Shown here in pieces: positions 1 through 5,692 of a stretch of 8,411 nucleotides of DNA. Every line of letters starts with the position of its first letter. The first letter of the stretch is position 1. The position numbers and the translations under genes are program-made. Source of the stretch: Dehalococcoidales bacterium (GTDB lineage: Bacteria > Chloroflexota > Dehalococcoidia > Dehalococcoidales > UBA5760); NCBI GenBank assembly GCA_016931015.1, contig JAFGFP010000083.1, positions 1 through 8,411 of the forward strand. Reading direction: 5' to 3'. The notes under the pieces were generated by a model. It did no database searches and was not told the DNA's origin. It saw only the letters and a program-made list of their open reading frames with translations.

Positions 1-788
1 CCCTCGGCCATCTTATCCCGGAAGTCGAAGGGGCTTCTGCGGCGTCCTCTGGTCGCCCGGCTGTAACCGATAACCGTCCACCCGGACAGGGTCTGTATGA
101 TGTCACCGGCATCGAGGATTCTCGACCCGATGAATTCGGGCTTGGTCTCCTCACCAGCGCAGAGCACATTGTAGAACGGCTCGGCAATCAGGGCGTTGAT
201 TTTAGCCAGGTTACCCCTGATTGAGTAGTTCTTACTGATGTAGCGCTGGTTGTCGACTAAGACGACGGCATCCGCCACCAGATAGGCGGACTTAAGGCAG
301 GTAGCCGAGTTGTAGATGGTCCTCCCCTCGGTTTCTTCTTCGTGCTGAAAGGGGAGAACGATAAGGTTATAGAGCGGCTTCTCGCTGTAGCGTTCCTTGA
401 GTCTCTGGGTTACGGTGGCGATGGCCCCGGAGCCGGTGCCCCCGGCCGCCCCGGCCACCAGAAGGAAGGCGTCGGTCTCCTCAAACTGGGGGGTATCCCG
501 CAGGGCGTCAATCAGCTTGTCGCCGTCCTCGCGGGCAATCTCCGCTCCCAGCTCGTTAATCTTACCGACCCCGTGTCCCCCGGTCTTGTTGCCCCCGATA
601 AGCACCCGGTGCTGGTAGTCCGGCCTGATGGAGTAGAGACCGCTCAGGTCGGCAACGTCGGTGTTGACCGCGAACACTCCGGTAATTATGTTAAGCTTGC
701 GTTCGCTACGCGCCCTTATTCCCAGCCGGGCAAACTCGTCGGCAATCCGCCCGCCGCATTGTCCCAGACCGATAACCAGTAGTTTCAC
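1..788 (-). CDS. CetZ/FtsZ-superfamily tubulin-like GTPase, N-terminal part (C-terminus off the window)
   Basis: A tubulin/FtsZ-superfamily GTPase, expected to bind GTP and assemble into cytoplasmic filaments; its exact role (shape, division, other) is not known from sequence. I translated 262 residues from a GTG at 788, preceded by an AAGGAAGAGG-type ribosome site about 6 bases upstream. Visible motifs are the N-terminal nucleotide loop GLGQCGGRI (7-15), a VNTD T3-like segment (41-44), the tubulin signature AGAAGGTGSG (112-121), and LDAGD (225-229) where the T7 catalytic loop is expected, with acidic residues kept. The segments HGVGKINELGAEIA (72-85) and DAFLLVAG (106-113) resemble archaeal CetZ more than canonical FtsZ, and the Cys in GQCGG is tubulin-like. 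The gene has its own promoter and follows gap by 96 bases. The C-terminal domain is outside the window, so CetZ versus another FtsZ-like subfamily cannot be settled here. Confidence 0.86.
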   Translation of the reverse strand, partial: MKLLVIGLGQCGGRIADEFARLGIRARSERKLNIITGVFAVNTDVADLSGLYSIRPDYQHRVLIGGNKTGGHGVGKINELGAEIAREDGDKLIDALRDTPQFEETDAFLLVAGAAGGTGSGAIATVTQRLKERYSEKPLYNLIVLPFQHEEETEGRTIYNSATCLKSAYLVADAVVLVDNQRYISKNYSIRGNLAKINALIAEPFYNVLCAGEETKPEFIGSRILDAGDIIQTLSGWTVIGYSRATRGRRRSPFDFRDKMAE

Positions 789-823
789 TTTAAGCCTCTT
801 CCTTTTTACTCTGAGCCCTAGCA

Positions 824-852
824 ATTGTAGGGCCAGCCGGTAAGGATGTCAA
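824..852 (-). promoter_or_regulatory. sigma70-type promoter of the tubulin-like gene
   Basis: Reading leftward, a perfect -35 box TTGACA (852-847) is followed by a 17-base spacer and the -10 box TACAAT (829-824), one mismatch from consensus. Transcription would start near 817, giving a leader of about 29 bases before the GTG at 788. This is the best-matching promoter in the window and implies transcription independent of gap. Assigned by consensus only. Confidence 0.75.
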
Positions 853-884
853 TTACGGAACGCAAGCGCCCGTTATCTCGCTAA

Positions 885-1898
885 CTAAAGCCCCTTAGCC
901 GCCATATACACCGCTAAATCGCCCAGACGGGAGCTATAGCCCCATTCGTTGTCGTACCAGGCGATTACCTTAACCAAATTATCCCCGATGACCATGGTGC
1001 TCAGGGAATCGTAGATGGAGCTGGCCGGATTACCCTTAAAATCCGAACTCACCAGCGGCTCCGAGCAGTACGCCAGGATGCCCTTAAGCGGCCCTTCGGC
1101 AGCAGCCTGAAAGGCCCGGTTTATCTCCTCGACGCCGGCCCCTTTCTTAAGCTCGGCGACGAAGTCCACCACCGACACGGTAGTCGTCGGCACCCGGAAG
1201 GCCATGCCGTGAATCCGCCCCTTAAGCTCCGGGATAACCATGGTTACCGCCTTGGCGGCTCCGGTGGTGGTGGGGATAACGTTCACCGCCGCCGCCCGGG
1301 CCCGGCGCAGGTCTTTATGGAACATATCCAGAATCCTCTGGTCGTTGGTGTAGGCGTGAATGGTGGTCATCAGCCCCTTAGCCACCCCGAAGCTCTCGTG
1401 GAGCACCTTGACCGCCGGGGCCACGCAGTTGGTAGTGCAGGAAGCGTTGGAGATGACCTGGTGCTTAGCGGGGTCATAGTCCTGCTCGTTAACGCCGATG
1501 ACGACGGTCGCGTCCTCGTTCTTGGCGGGGGCCGAGATAATCACCCTCTTCGCCCCGCCCGCAAGATGAGCTCTGGCTTTATCGGCATCGGTAAAGAGGC
1601 CGGTCGACTCGATAACCAGGTCGACCCCGTATTCCCGCCACGGTATCTTAGCCGGGTCGCGCTCCGCAAGCACCTTCACCTTTTTACCGTCAACGACGAT
1701 TGAGTCTTCGGCGGCCGCTACCTCGCCGGGGAAAGGACCGTAGGTGGAGTCCCACTTCAAGAGGTGGGCGTTGGTCTTGGGGTCGGTGAGGTCGTTTACG
1801 GCCACTATCTCAAGTTCACCGTCGTGGTAGGTCTTAATTGACCTGAAGGTAAGGCGTCCGATACGCCCGAAACCATTGATACCGAGTCTGGTTGTCAT
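885..1898 (-). CDS. gap: Type I glyceraldehyde-3-phosphate dehydrogenase
   Basis: Phosphorylating GAPDH, interconverting glyceraldehyde-3-phosphate and 1,3-bisphosphoglycerate in cytoplasmic glycolysis/gluconeogenesis, normally a homotetramer. The 337 residues are full length for the family. The Rossmann loop INGFGRIGR lies at 7-15, followed by VAVNDLTD (32-39), the adenosine-binding region. The catalytic motif ASCTTNC puts the nucleophilic cysteine at 154, with the partner histidine in TTIHAYTNDQ at 181. The conserved NVIPTTTGAAKAV and WYDNEWGYS segments are intact. The ATG at 1898 is preceded by AGGGAG seven bases upstream, supporting the start. It lies 86 bases downstream of enolase with its own extended -10 promoter. 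Cofactor preference (NAD versus NADP) is not decided, though the Asp after VAVN fits NAD. Nothing looks broken. Confidence 0.98.
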   Translation of the reverse strand: MTTRLGINGFGRIGRLTFRSIKTYHDGELEIVAVNDLTDPKTNAHLLKWDSTYGPFPGEVAAAEDSIVVDGKKVKVLAERDPAKIPWREYGVDLVIESTGLFTDADKARAHLAGGAKRVIISAPAKNEDATVVIGVNEQDYDPAKHQVISNASCTTNCVAPAVKVLHESFGVAKGLMTTIHAYTNDQRILDMFHKDLRRARAAAVNVIPTTTGAAKAVTMVIPELKGRIHGMAFRVPTTTVSVVDFVAELKKGAGVEEINRAFQAAAEGPLKGILAYCSEPLVSSDFKGNPASSIYDSLSTMVIGDNLVKVIAWYDNEWGYSSRLGDLAVYMAAKGL

Positions 1899-1945
1899 TA
1901 GCTATCTCCCTGGTAATTTCTCTCTAAATCGCACGCCGGCGCCTC

Positions 1946-1954
1946 ATTATATCA
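1946..1954 (-). promoter_or_regulatory. Extended -10 promoter upstream of gap
   Basis: Leftward, TGATATAAT gives an exact -10 box (TATAAT, 1951-1946) with the extended TGn element. No good -35 hexamer is visible 16-18 bases upstream, which is tolerated by extended -10 promoters. Predicted start is near 1939, leaving about 40 bases before the gap ATG. It sits in the 86-base gap between eno and gap, so gap may be made both from here and by read-through from eno. No convincing terminator hairpin follows eno. Confidence 0.6.
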
Positions 1955-1984
1955 CAAAAACCCGGGACTATGGCTCGTCGGGCA

Positions 1985-3277
1985 CTAAGTATCCGACCGC
2001 TTTAAATTATAAAACGCTTTTCCGGCGGAAAAGTTAGCTCTTTTGCCGAGTTCTAGCTCTATTTTGAGGAGACGGTTATACTTGGCGGTGCGCTCCGAGC
2101 GGCAGGGGGCGCCGGCCTTAATCTGACCCGTCGCCTGAGCCACCACCAGGTCGGCGATGGTGGTGTCCTCCGTCTCGCCGGAGCGGTGGCTGATAACCGC
2201 CGTCCAGCCAGCCTCTTTGGCCATCTTAACGGCGGCCACGGTCTCGGTCAGGGTGCCGATCTGATTAAGCTTGATGAGGATTGAGTTGGAGGCCTTTATA
2301 CTTATGCCCCGGCTCAGACGCTCCACGTTGGTGACGTAGAGGTCGTCGCCCACCAGCTGGACTTTATCGCCCAGCTTTCCGGTCAGGAGCCGCCAGCCAT
2401 CCCAGTCGTCCTCAGCCATGCCGTCCTCGATGCTGATAATGGGATAGTTCGCCGCCCAGGCGACATAATAATCGGCCATCTCGGCGCTGGTGAGGGAGAC
2501 CCCCTCCCGCTTCAGGGTATACTTGCCGTCGGCGTAGAACTCGCTGGCGGCCGGGTCCAGGGCGATAAAGCACTCCTTCCCCGGCCGGTAGCCCGCCTTC
2601 TCGATGGCAAGCAGTATCAACTCGACCGCCTCTTTGTTCGATGACAGCGACGGGGCAAAGCCACCCTCGTCACCGACGTTGGTGTTCAAGCCCTTGTCTT
2701 GGAGAACCTTCTTCAGGCTGTGGTAGACCTCAGCCCCAATCTGAAGGGCCTGAGCGAAGCTCTCCGCTCCCACCGGCATCACCATGAACTCCTGAAAGTC
2801 CGTGGAGTCCGCGGCGTGCTTCCCGCCGTTCAGGATGTTGAACATGGGCACCGGCAAGGTATTGGCATCTTTGCCGAGATAGCGATAGAGCGGCACGTCC
2901 TGTCCGGTAGCAGCGGCGTGAGCTACCGCCAGCGAGGCCCCCAGTATGGCGTTAGCCCCCAGATTGGACTTGGCGGGGGTGCCGTCGAGCTCGATGAGCT
3001 TATTATCAATAGCCGCCTGGTCGCTAGCCGTCATGCCGCTGATGGCGCGGGCAATCGGCCCGTTAACGTTGGCCACCGCCTTGAGGACGCCCTTACCCTT
3101 AAAGCGGGCCCGGTCGCCGTCGCGGAGCTCTACGGCCTCGTGCTTACCGGTGCTAGCCCCGGAGGGGACCGCGGCCCGTCCGGTCGCTCCGCCGCTAAGC
3201 CTCACCTCGACCTCAAGGGTCGGGTTGCCTCTGGAATCAAGGATTTCTCTGGCTCTGGTACTCTCAATAGTCGACAT
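1985..3277 (-). CDS. eno: Enolase (phosphopyruvate hydratase)
   Basis: Enolase dehydrates 2-phosphoglycerate to phosphoenolpyruvate in the cytoplasm, with Mg2+. With the start chosen here the protein has 430 residues, normal for bacteria. An ATG twelve bases upstream (3289) is in frame, but no ribosome site precedes it. The ATG at 3277 has GGAG six bases upstream, so I prefer it. In the 430-residue numbering, the mobile loop SGASTGKHE is near 39-47, substrate histidine is about 154, and the catalytic glutamate is in DEGGFAP (about 204). Metal ligands are Asp 241 (ALDPAAS), Glu 284 (SIEDG) and Asp 311 (LVGDD), the catalytic lysine 336 is in ILIKLNQIGT, and SHRSGETED follows. All expected residues are present. 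It follows the LOG-like gene by 54 bases and is probably co-transcribed with it. Confidence 0.98.
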   Translation of the reverse strand: MSTIESTRAREILDSRGNPTLEVEVRLSGGATGRAAVPSGASTGKHEAVELRDGDRARFKGKGVLKAVANVNGPIARAISGMTASDQAAIDNKLIELDGTPAKSNLGANAILGASLAVAHAAATGQDVPLYRYLGKDANTLPVPMFNILNGGKHAADSTDFQEFMVMPVGAESFAQALQIGAEVYHSLKKVLQDKGLNTNVGDEGGFAPSLSSNKEAVELILLAIEKAGYRPGKECFIALDPAASEFYADGKYTLKREGVSLTSAEMADYYVAWAANYPIISIEDGMAEDDWDGWRLLTGKLGDKVQLVGDDLYVTNVERLSRGISIKASNSILIKLNQIGTLTETVAAVKMAKEAGWTAVISHRSGETEDTTIADLVVAQATGQIKAGAPCRSERTAKYNRLLKIELELGKRANFSAGKAFYNLKRSDT

Positions 3278-3331
3278 TTCCGGCTCCATTCAGTGATAGT
3301 TATGTCAAGTAGACCCCACGTTCAGGCGGGA

Positions 3332-3817
3332 CTAGTCGTCGGCCAGCTCGATGGCCAGCCTTACCGCCTCGGCCGGGCTCTCCGCCGGGATAATCGACTT
3401 GTCCTGCTTAGCGTTACGGAATATCGTCCAGGTGTTAAGCCCGATAAGCGGCAGGCCGCTCTGGAGCGCGTAGCCAATCTCGGTGAGGGTGCCGTAACTA
3501 CCCCCGACGGCGATAACCGCCTGGGCCGATTTGACCACCACCGCGTTCCGGGCATAGCCGATGCCGGTAGCGATGGGAATCTCGACGTAGGGGTTGGCCA
3601 GCTTGGGGTTTTCCCCGGGAAGGATGCCGATGGTAAGCCCCCCCTCAGCCCTGGCCCCCCGGCAGGCGGCCTCCATGACACCCCCCAAACCGCCGCAGAT
3701 TAGAACCGCCCCGTGTTTGGCCAGCTCCTGCCCCACCTGCTCGGCCAGCTTGGCCTCCTTAGAGGTGGGGGCGCTGCCGCCGATAACGGCGATAATCTTC
3801 TTTTCAGCCTCCGGCAT
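3332..3817 (-). CDS. LOG-like / TIGR00725-type Rossmann nucleotide-binding protein
   Basis: A 161-residue single-domain protein of the LOG/DprA-like Rossmann superfamily, closest by pattern to the TIGR00725 group. LOG members hydrolyse cytokinin riboside monophosphate or other nucleoside monophosphates to free base; whether this protein does so is inference. Visible motifs are IAVIGGS (9-15), the glycine-rich ICGGLGGVMEAA (40-51), GYARN (87-91) and VGGSYGTLTEIG (104-115). The last corresponds to the LOG signature PGGxGTxxE, with Val replacing Pro and the Glu (113) kept. The start ATG has a distant GGGAG about ten bases upstream. It is the first gene of the leftward run and has a strong promoter. 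Enolase follows by 54 bases, which suggests co-transcription but not an obvious functional link. Confidence 0.88.
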   Translation of the reverse strand: MPEAEKKIIAVIGGSAPTSKEAKLAEQVGQELAKHGAVLICGGLGGVMEAACRGARAEGGLTIGILPGENPKLANPYVEIPIATGIGYARNAVVVKSAQAVIAVGGSYGTLTEIGYALQSGLPLIGLNTWTIFRNAKQDKSIIPAESPAEAVRLAIELADD

Positions 3818-3850
3818 TTATCAGACGCTCCCAAGGAAATAGCCAGAAAA

Positions 3851-3880
3851 ATTATAGCACCCGAGAGCGCGGGATGGCAA
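3851..3880 (-). promoter_or_regulatory. sigma70-type promoter of the LOG-like gene and eno
   Basis: Leftward, -35 TTGCCA (3880-3875, one mismatch from TTGACA) is followed by an 18-base spacer and an exact -10 TATAAT (3856-3851), preceded by a TGn extension. Predicted start is near 3844, about 27 bases before the ATG at 3817. It would drive the LOG-like gene and probably eno. Confidence 0.72.
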
Positions 3881-4165
3881 AGGAGGTAGAGAGCAATAAA
3901 GTATCCTGTGTGGCTTTATCTTAACCTAGCGGGCCTTATGTATATTCCAACACTCTTCATATGAGGACATGGTTTCTCTCGGTATACTTTCGTTATTTGC
4001 CCCATTCTCTTACAAGTGTTGCAAGTGCCCCGACCACGGCGAGAACCACTCTCCCTCAATATTAAGGCTTTCAAACCGTCTGGAACTGGACAACCTCTTG
4101 GAAACCCCCTAGGCATAGCAGGCATATTCTATAATACAATTGACTCCTTCGCAACAAGCTCCTTC

Positions 4166-4194
4166 TTGTCCCGCCTGGCGCTACTTGATATAAT
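4166..4194 (+). promoter_or_regulatory. sigma70-type promoter of proB
   Basis: -35 TTGTCC (4166-4171, four of six), a 17-base spacer, then exact -10 TATAAT (4189-4194). Predicted start is about 4201, giving a leader of only about 20 bases before the proB GTG at 4222. A small dyad ACAAG-ctcctt-CTTGT (4154-4169) overlaps the -35 box and could be an operator, but it is short enough to be chance. Confidence 0.68.
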
Positions 4195-4221
4195 TGAGCA
4201 AGATTTTGTCAGGTTAGCGTA

Positions 4222-5358
4222 GTGGATAAAGAGCTTAATCAGCAATATAAGCGCTTGGTGGTCAAGTTCGGCACCGGTCTGGTTACCGGCGGCAGCGACC
4301 ACCTCAATCCGGAAATCATGTCCGGCCTGGTGGCTCAGGTGGCTAAGCTCCACGAGCAGGGCCGGGAGATTATTGTCGTCTCTTCGGGGGCCATCGCTGC
4401 GGGCCGGCACTGCCTTGAGCTCCCTCGGAGGCGGAAGGTGGGGGGTATCCCCTACAAGCAGGTGCTGGCCGCCGTGGGGCAGAACCGCCTGATGAACTTC
4501 TACGACAGCCTGTTCAGCCAGCACGATATTACCGTGGCGCAGGCGCTGCTGGCCAAGGCCGACCTCTCCGACCGGGCCGGCTATCTTAACGCCCGAAACA
4601 CCCTGCTGGCCCTGCTTGAGCTCCGGGTGCTGCCCATCGTCAATGAGAACGACGTGGTGGCCGTGGACGAGATTAAAGAAGCCAGGTTCGGCGACAACGA
4701 TAACCTGTCGGCGATGGTGGCCAACCTGGTCGATGCCGACCTGCTTCTGATTCTTTCCGACATCGCCGGGCTGTATACCGCCGACCCACACCATCACCCC
4801 GAGGCCCGTCTCATCCCGCAGGTCGCCAAGATAGACGCCGGGATTGAGAAGCTGGCGGCGGGCACCACCAGCAGCCTGGCTATCGGGGGGATGGTTACCA
4901 AGATAGAGGCCGCCCGGCTGGCGACCGCCTCCGGCATTGCCGTGGTGGTGGCCGACGGCCGGGAGCCGGAGGTTATTCTACGCCTGGCCGGCGGCGAGGC
5001 GGTGGGCACCCTTTTCCTGCCCGCCGCCAGCAAGCTCGAGAGCCGCAAGCGCTGGATGCTGAGCGGACTTTGCACCAAGGGCCGGCTGGTGGTGGACTCG
5101 GGGGCGGCCACGGCCCTTAAGAAACGGCAGGGGAGCCTGCTCGCGGCCGGTATCAAGCAGGTCAGCGGCCGCTTCGAGCAGGGAGACATTGTTAATATAA
5201 GCGATGCCGAAGGGACACGTCTTGGCTGCGGCATGACCAACTACAGCTCGGCGGACATCGAGGTTATCAAAGGAGCCCACTCCGGCGAGATTGCCACCTT
5301 ACTCGGCTACGATTACGGCTCCGAGGTCGTCCACCGTAACAACCTGGTGTTGCTTTAG
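4222..5358 (+). CDS. proB: Glutamate 5-kinase with C-terminal PUA domain
   Basis: ProB phosphorylates L-glutamate to gamma-glutamyl phosphate with ATP, the first and usually proline-inhibited step of proline synthesis. The 378 residues comprise an amino acid kinase domain (about 9-265) and a PUA domain (about 285-360), the standard long bacterial form. Visible motifs are VVKFGTGLVT (13-22), VVSSGAIAAG (52-61), NENDVVAVDE (141-150), FGDNDNLSA (156-164), and GGMVTKIEAA (222-231). The latter is slightly unusual in reading AIGG where GTGG is common. ESRKRWMLSG (273-282) marks the kinase-PUA junction. The start is GTG; only a weak AGG lies eight bases upstream, but no other start fits the N-terminus. 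It has its own promoter. proA lies about 2.7 kb downstream on the same strand, separated by accessory genes. Neighbouring gene begins 16 bases after the stop. Confidence 0.97.
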   Translation: MDKELNQQYKRLVVKFGTGLVTGGSDHLNPEIMSGLVAQVAKLHEQGREIIVVSSGAIAAGRHCLELPRRRKVGGIPYKQVLAAVGQNRLMNFYDSLFSQHDITVAQALLAKADLSDRAGYLNARNTLLALLELRVLPIVNENDVVAVDEIKEARFGDNDNLSAMVANLVDADLLLILSDIAGLYTADPHHHPEARLIPQVAKIDAGIEKLAAGTTSSLAIGGMVTKIEAARLATASGIAVVVADGREPEVILRLAGGEAVGTLFLPAASKLESRKRWMLSGLCTKGRLVVDSGAATALKKRQGSLLAAGIKQVSGRFEQGDIVNISDAEGTRLGCGMTNYSSADIEVIKGAHSGEIATLLGYDYGSEVVHRNNLVLL

Positions 5359-5374
5359 AAAGAGAGGTTTTGAA

Positions 5375-5680
5375 GTGCCTATCGGCAGACTCTACAATTT
5401 TGGCAGCGAAGAGGCCTTAGTTAGCGTCGACTACCGCTTCTATGACGAGTCGCCGCTGCACTGGTGGGGAGAGCTGGTGCCTAAAGAGTACCGGCGCCTC
5501 GGTGACGGCGACGGCTATATCATCGAGCTGGAGGACGGCCGCCGGGGGCGGTGCTCGCTCCGGAAGCGGGTCAACCGGGCGGTGAGCAGCACCCCACCCC
5601 TCTACTACTACTATTTCCGGGGGATGGGATACTTCGAGAGCCCGGGACAGCCCGAACCGGGCGGCGGTATCATAGCTTAA
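5375..5680 (+). CDS. Uncharacterised small protein, paralogue of the one at 7734-8027
   Basis: I do not recognise this family. I start it at the GTG at 5375, which has AGAGAGG seven bases upstream and lies 16 bases after proB; an in-frame ATG at 5291 lies inside proB and is less likely. That gives 101 residues. There is no signal peptide or membrane segment. Visible patterns are VDYRFY (18-23), HWWG (29-32), YIIELEDGRRGRCSL (48-62), and an aromatic run YYYYF (77-81) before RGMG. The C-terminal tail is Pro/Gly-rich. The WWG, ExEDGRxGxCSL and Y-x-Y...GxG patterns recur in the protein encoded at 7734-8027, so the two are paralogues. The mostly beta-like pattern with a single cysteine suggests a small compact domain, but no function can be assigned. 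The methyltransferase begins 12 bases after its stop. Confidence 0.8.
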   Translation: MPIGRLYNFGSEEALVSVDYRFYDESPLHWWGELVPKEYRRLGDGDGYIIELEDGRRGRCSLRKRVNRAVSSTPPLYYYYFRGMGYFESPGQPEPGGGIIA

Positions 5681-5692
5681 GGGGGTGGGGCC

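Larger units (their letters stand above)
3818..4221. other. Divergent intergenic region of 404 bases
   Basis: This region lies between the leftward LOG-like gene and rightward proB. The outer ends are explained by the two promoters at 3851-3880 and 4166-4194. The middle, about 3881-4165, is visibly more AT-rich than its surroundings. It holds a direct repeat of CAAGTG (4015-4020 and 4024-4029) and a leftward TATTAT at 4136-4131 with only a weak -35 candidate. I find no tRNA cloverleaf and no coding frame with a convincing ribosome site. It may be a regulatory leader, an unrecognised small RNA, or a decayed gene; nothing decides between these. Confidence 0.55.

Noticed and set aside
1955..1984. 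Possible terminator after eno (CCCG...CGGGTTTTT)
   Set aside because: The stem is only four pairs with a long loop, too weak to call.
3303..3308. Perfect leftward TTGACA just upstream of eno
   Set aside because: No -10 box lies 15-19 bases downstream, and that spacing would fall on the eno ribosome site and start codon.
2699..3703. Long rightward open frame (334 codons) across eno and the LOG-like gene
   Set aside because: It lies antisense to two well-supported genes, spans their intergenic gap, and shows no recognisable motif. It is a shadow frame of GC-rich coding DNA.
3879..3887. Rightward AAAGGAGGT, a perfect ribosome-site match
   Set aside because: No start codon lies at a workable distance downstream, and no frame follows; judged chance.
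3916..4125. Leftward 69-codon frame with CNTCK, in the divergent intergenic region
   Set aside because: No ribosome site precedes its ATG, only one CxxC pair is present, and no family is recognisable. It could be a gene remnant, but I cannot support it.
4129..4797. Leftward open frame (222 codons) opposite the start of proB
   Set aside because: It is antisense to conserved proB motifs and has low-complexity composition with no family resemblance.
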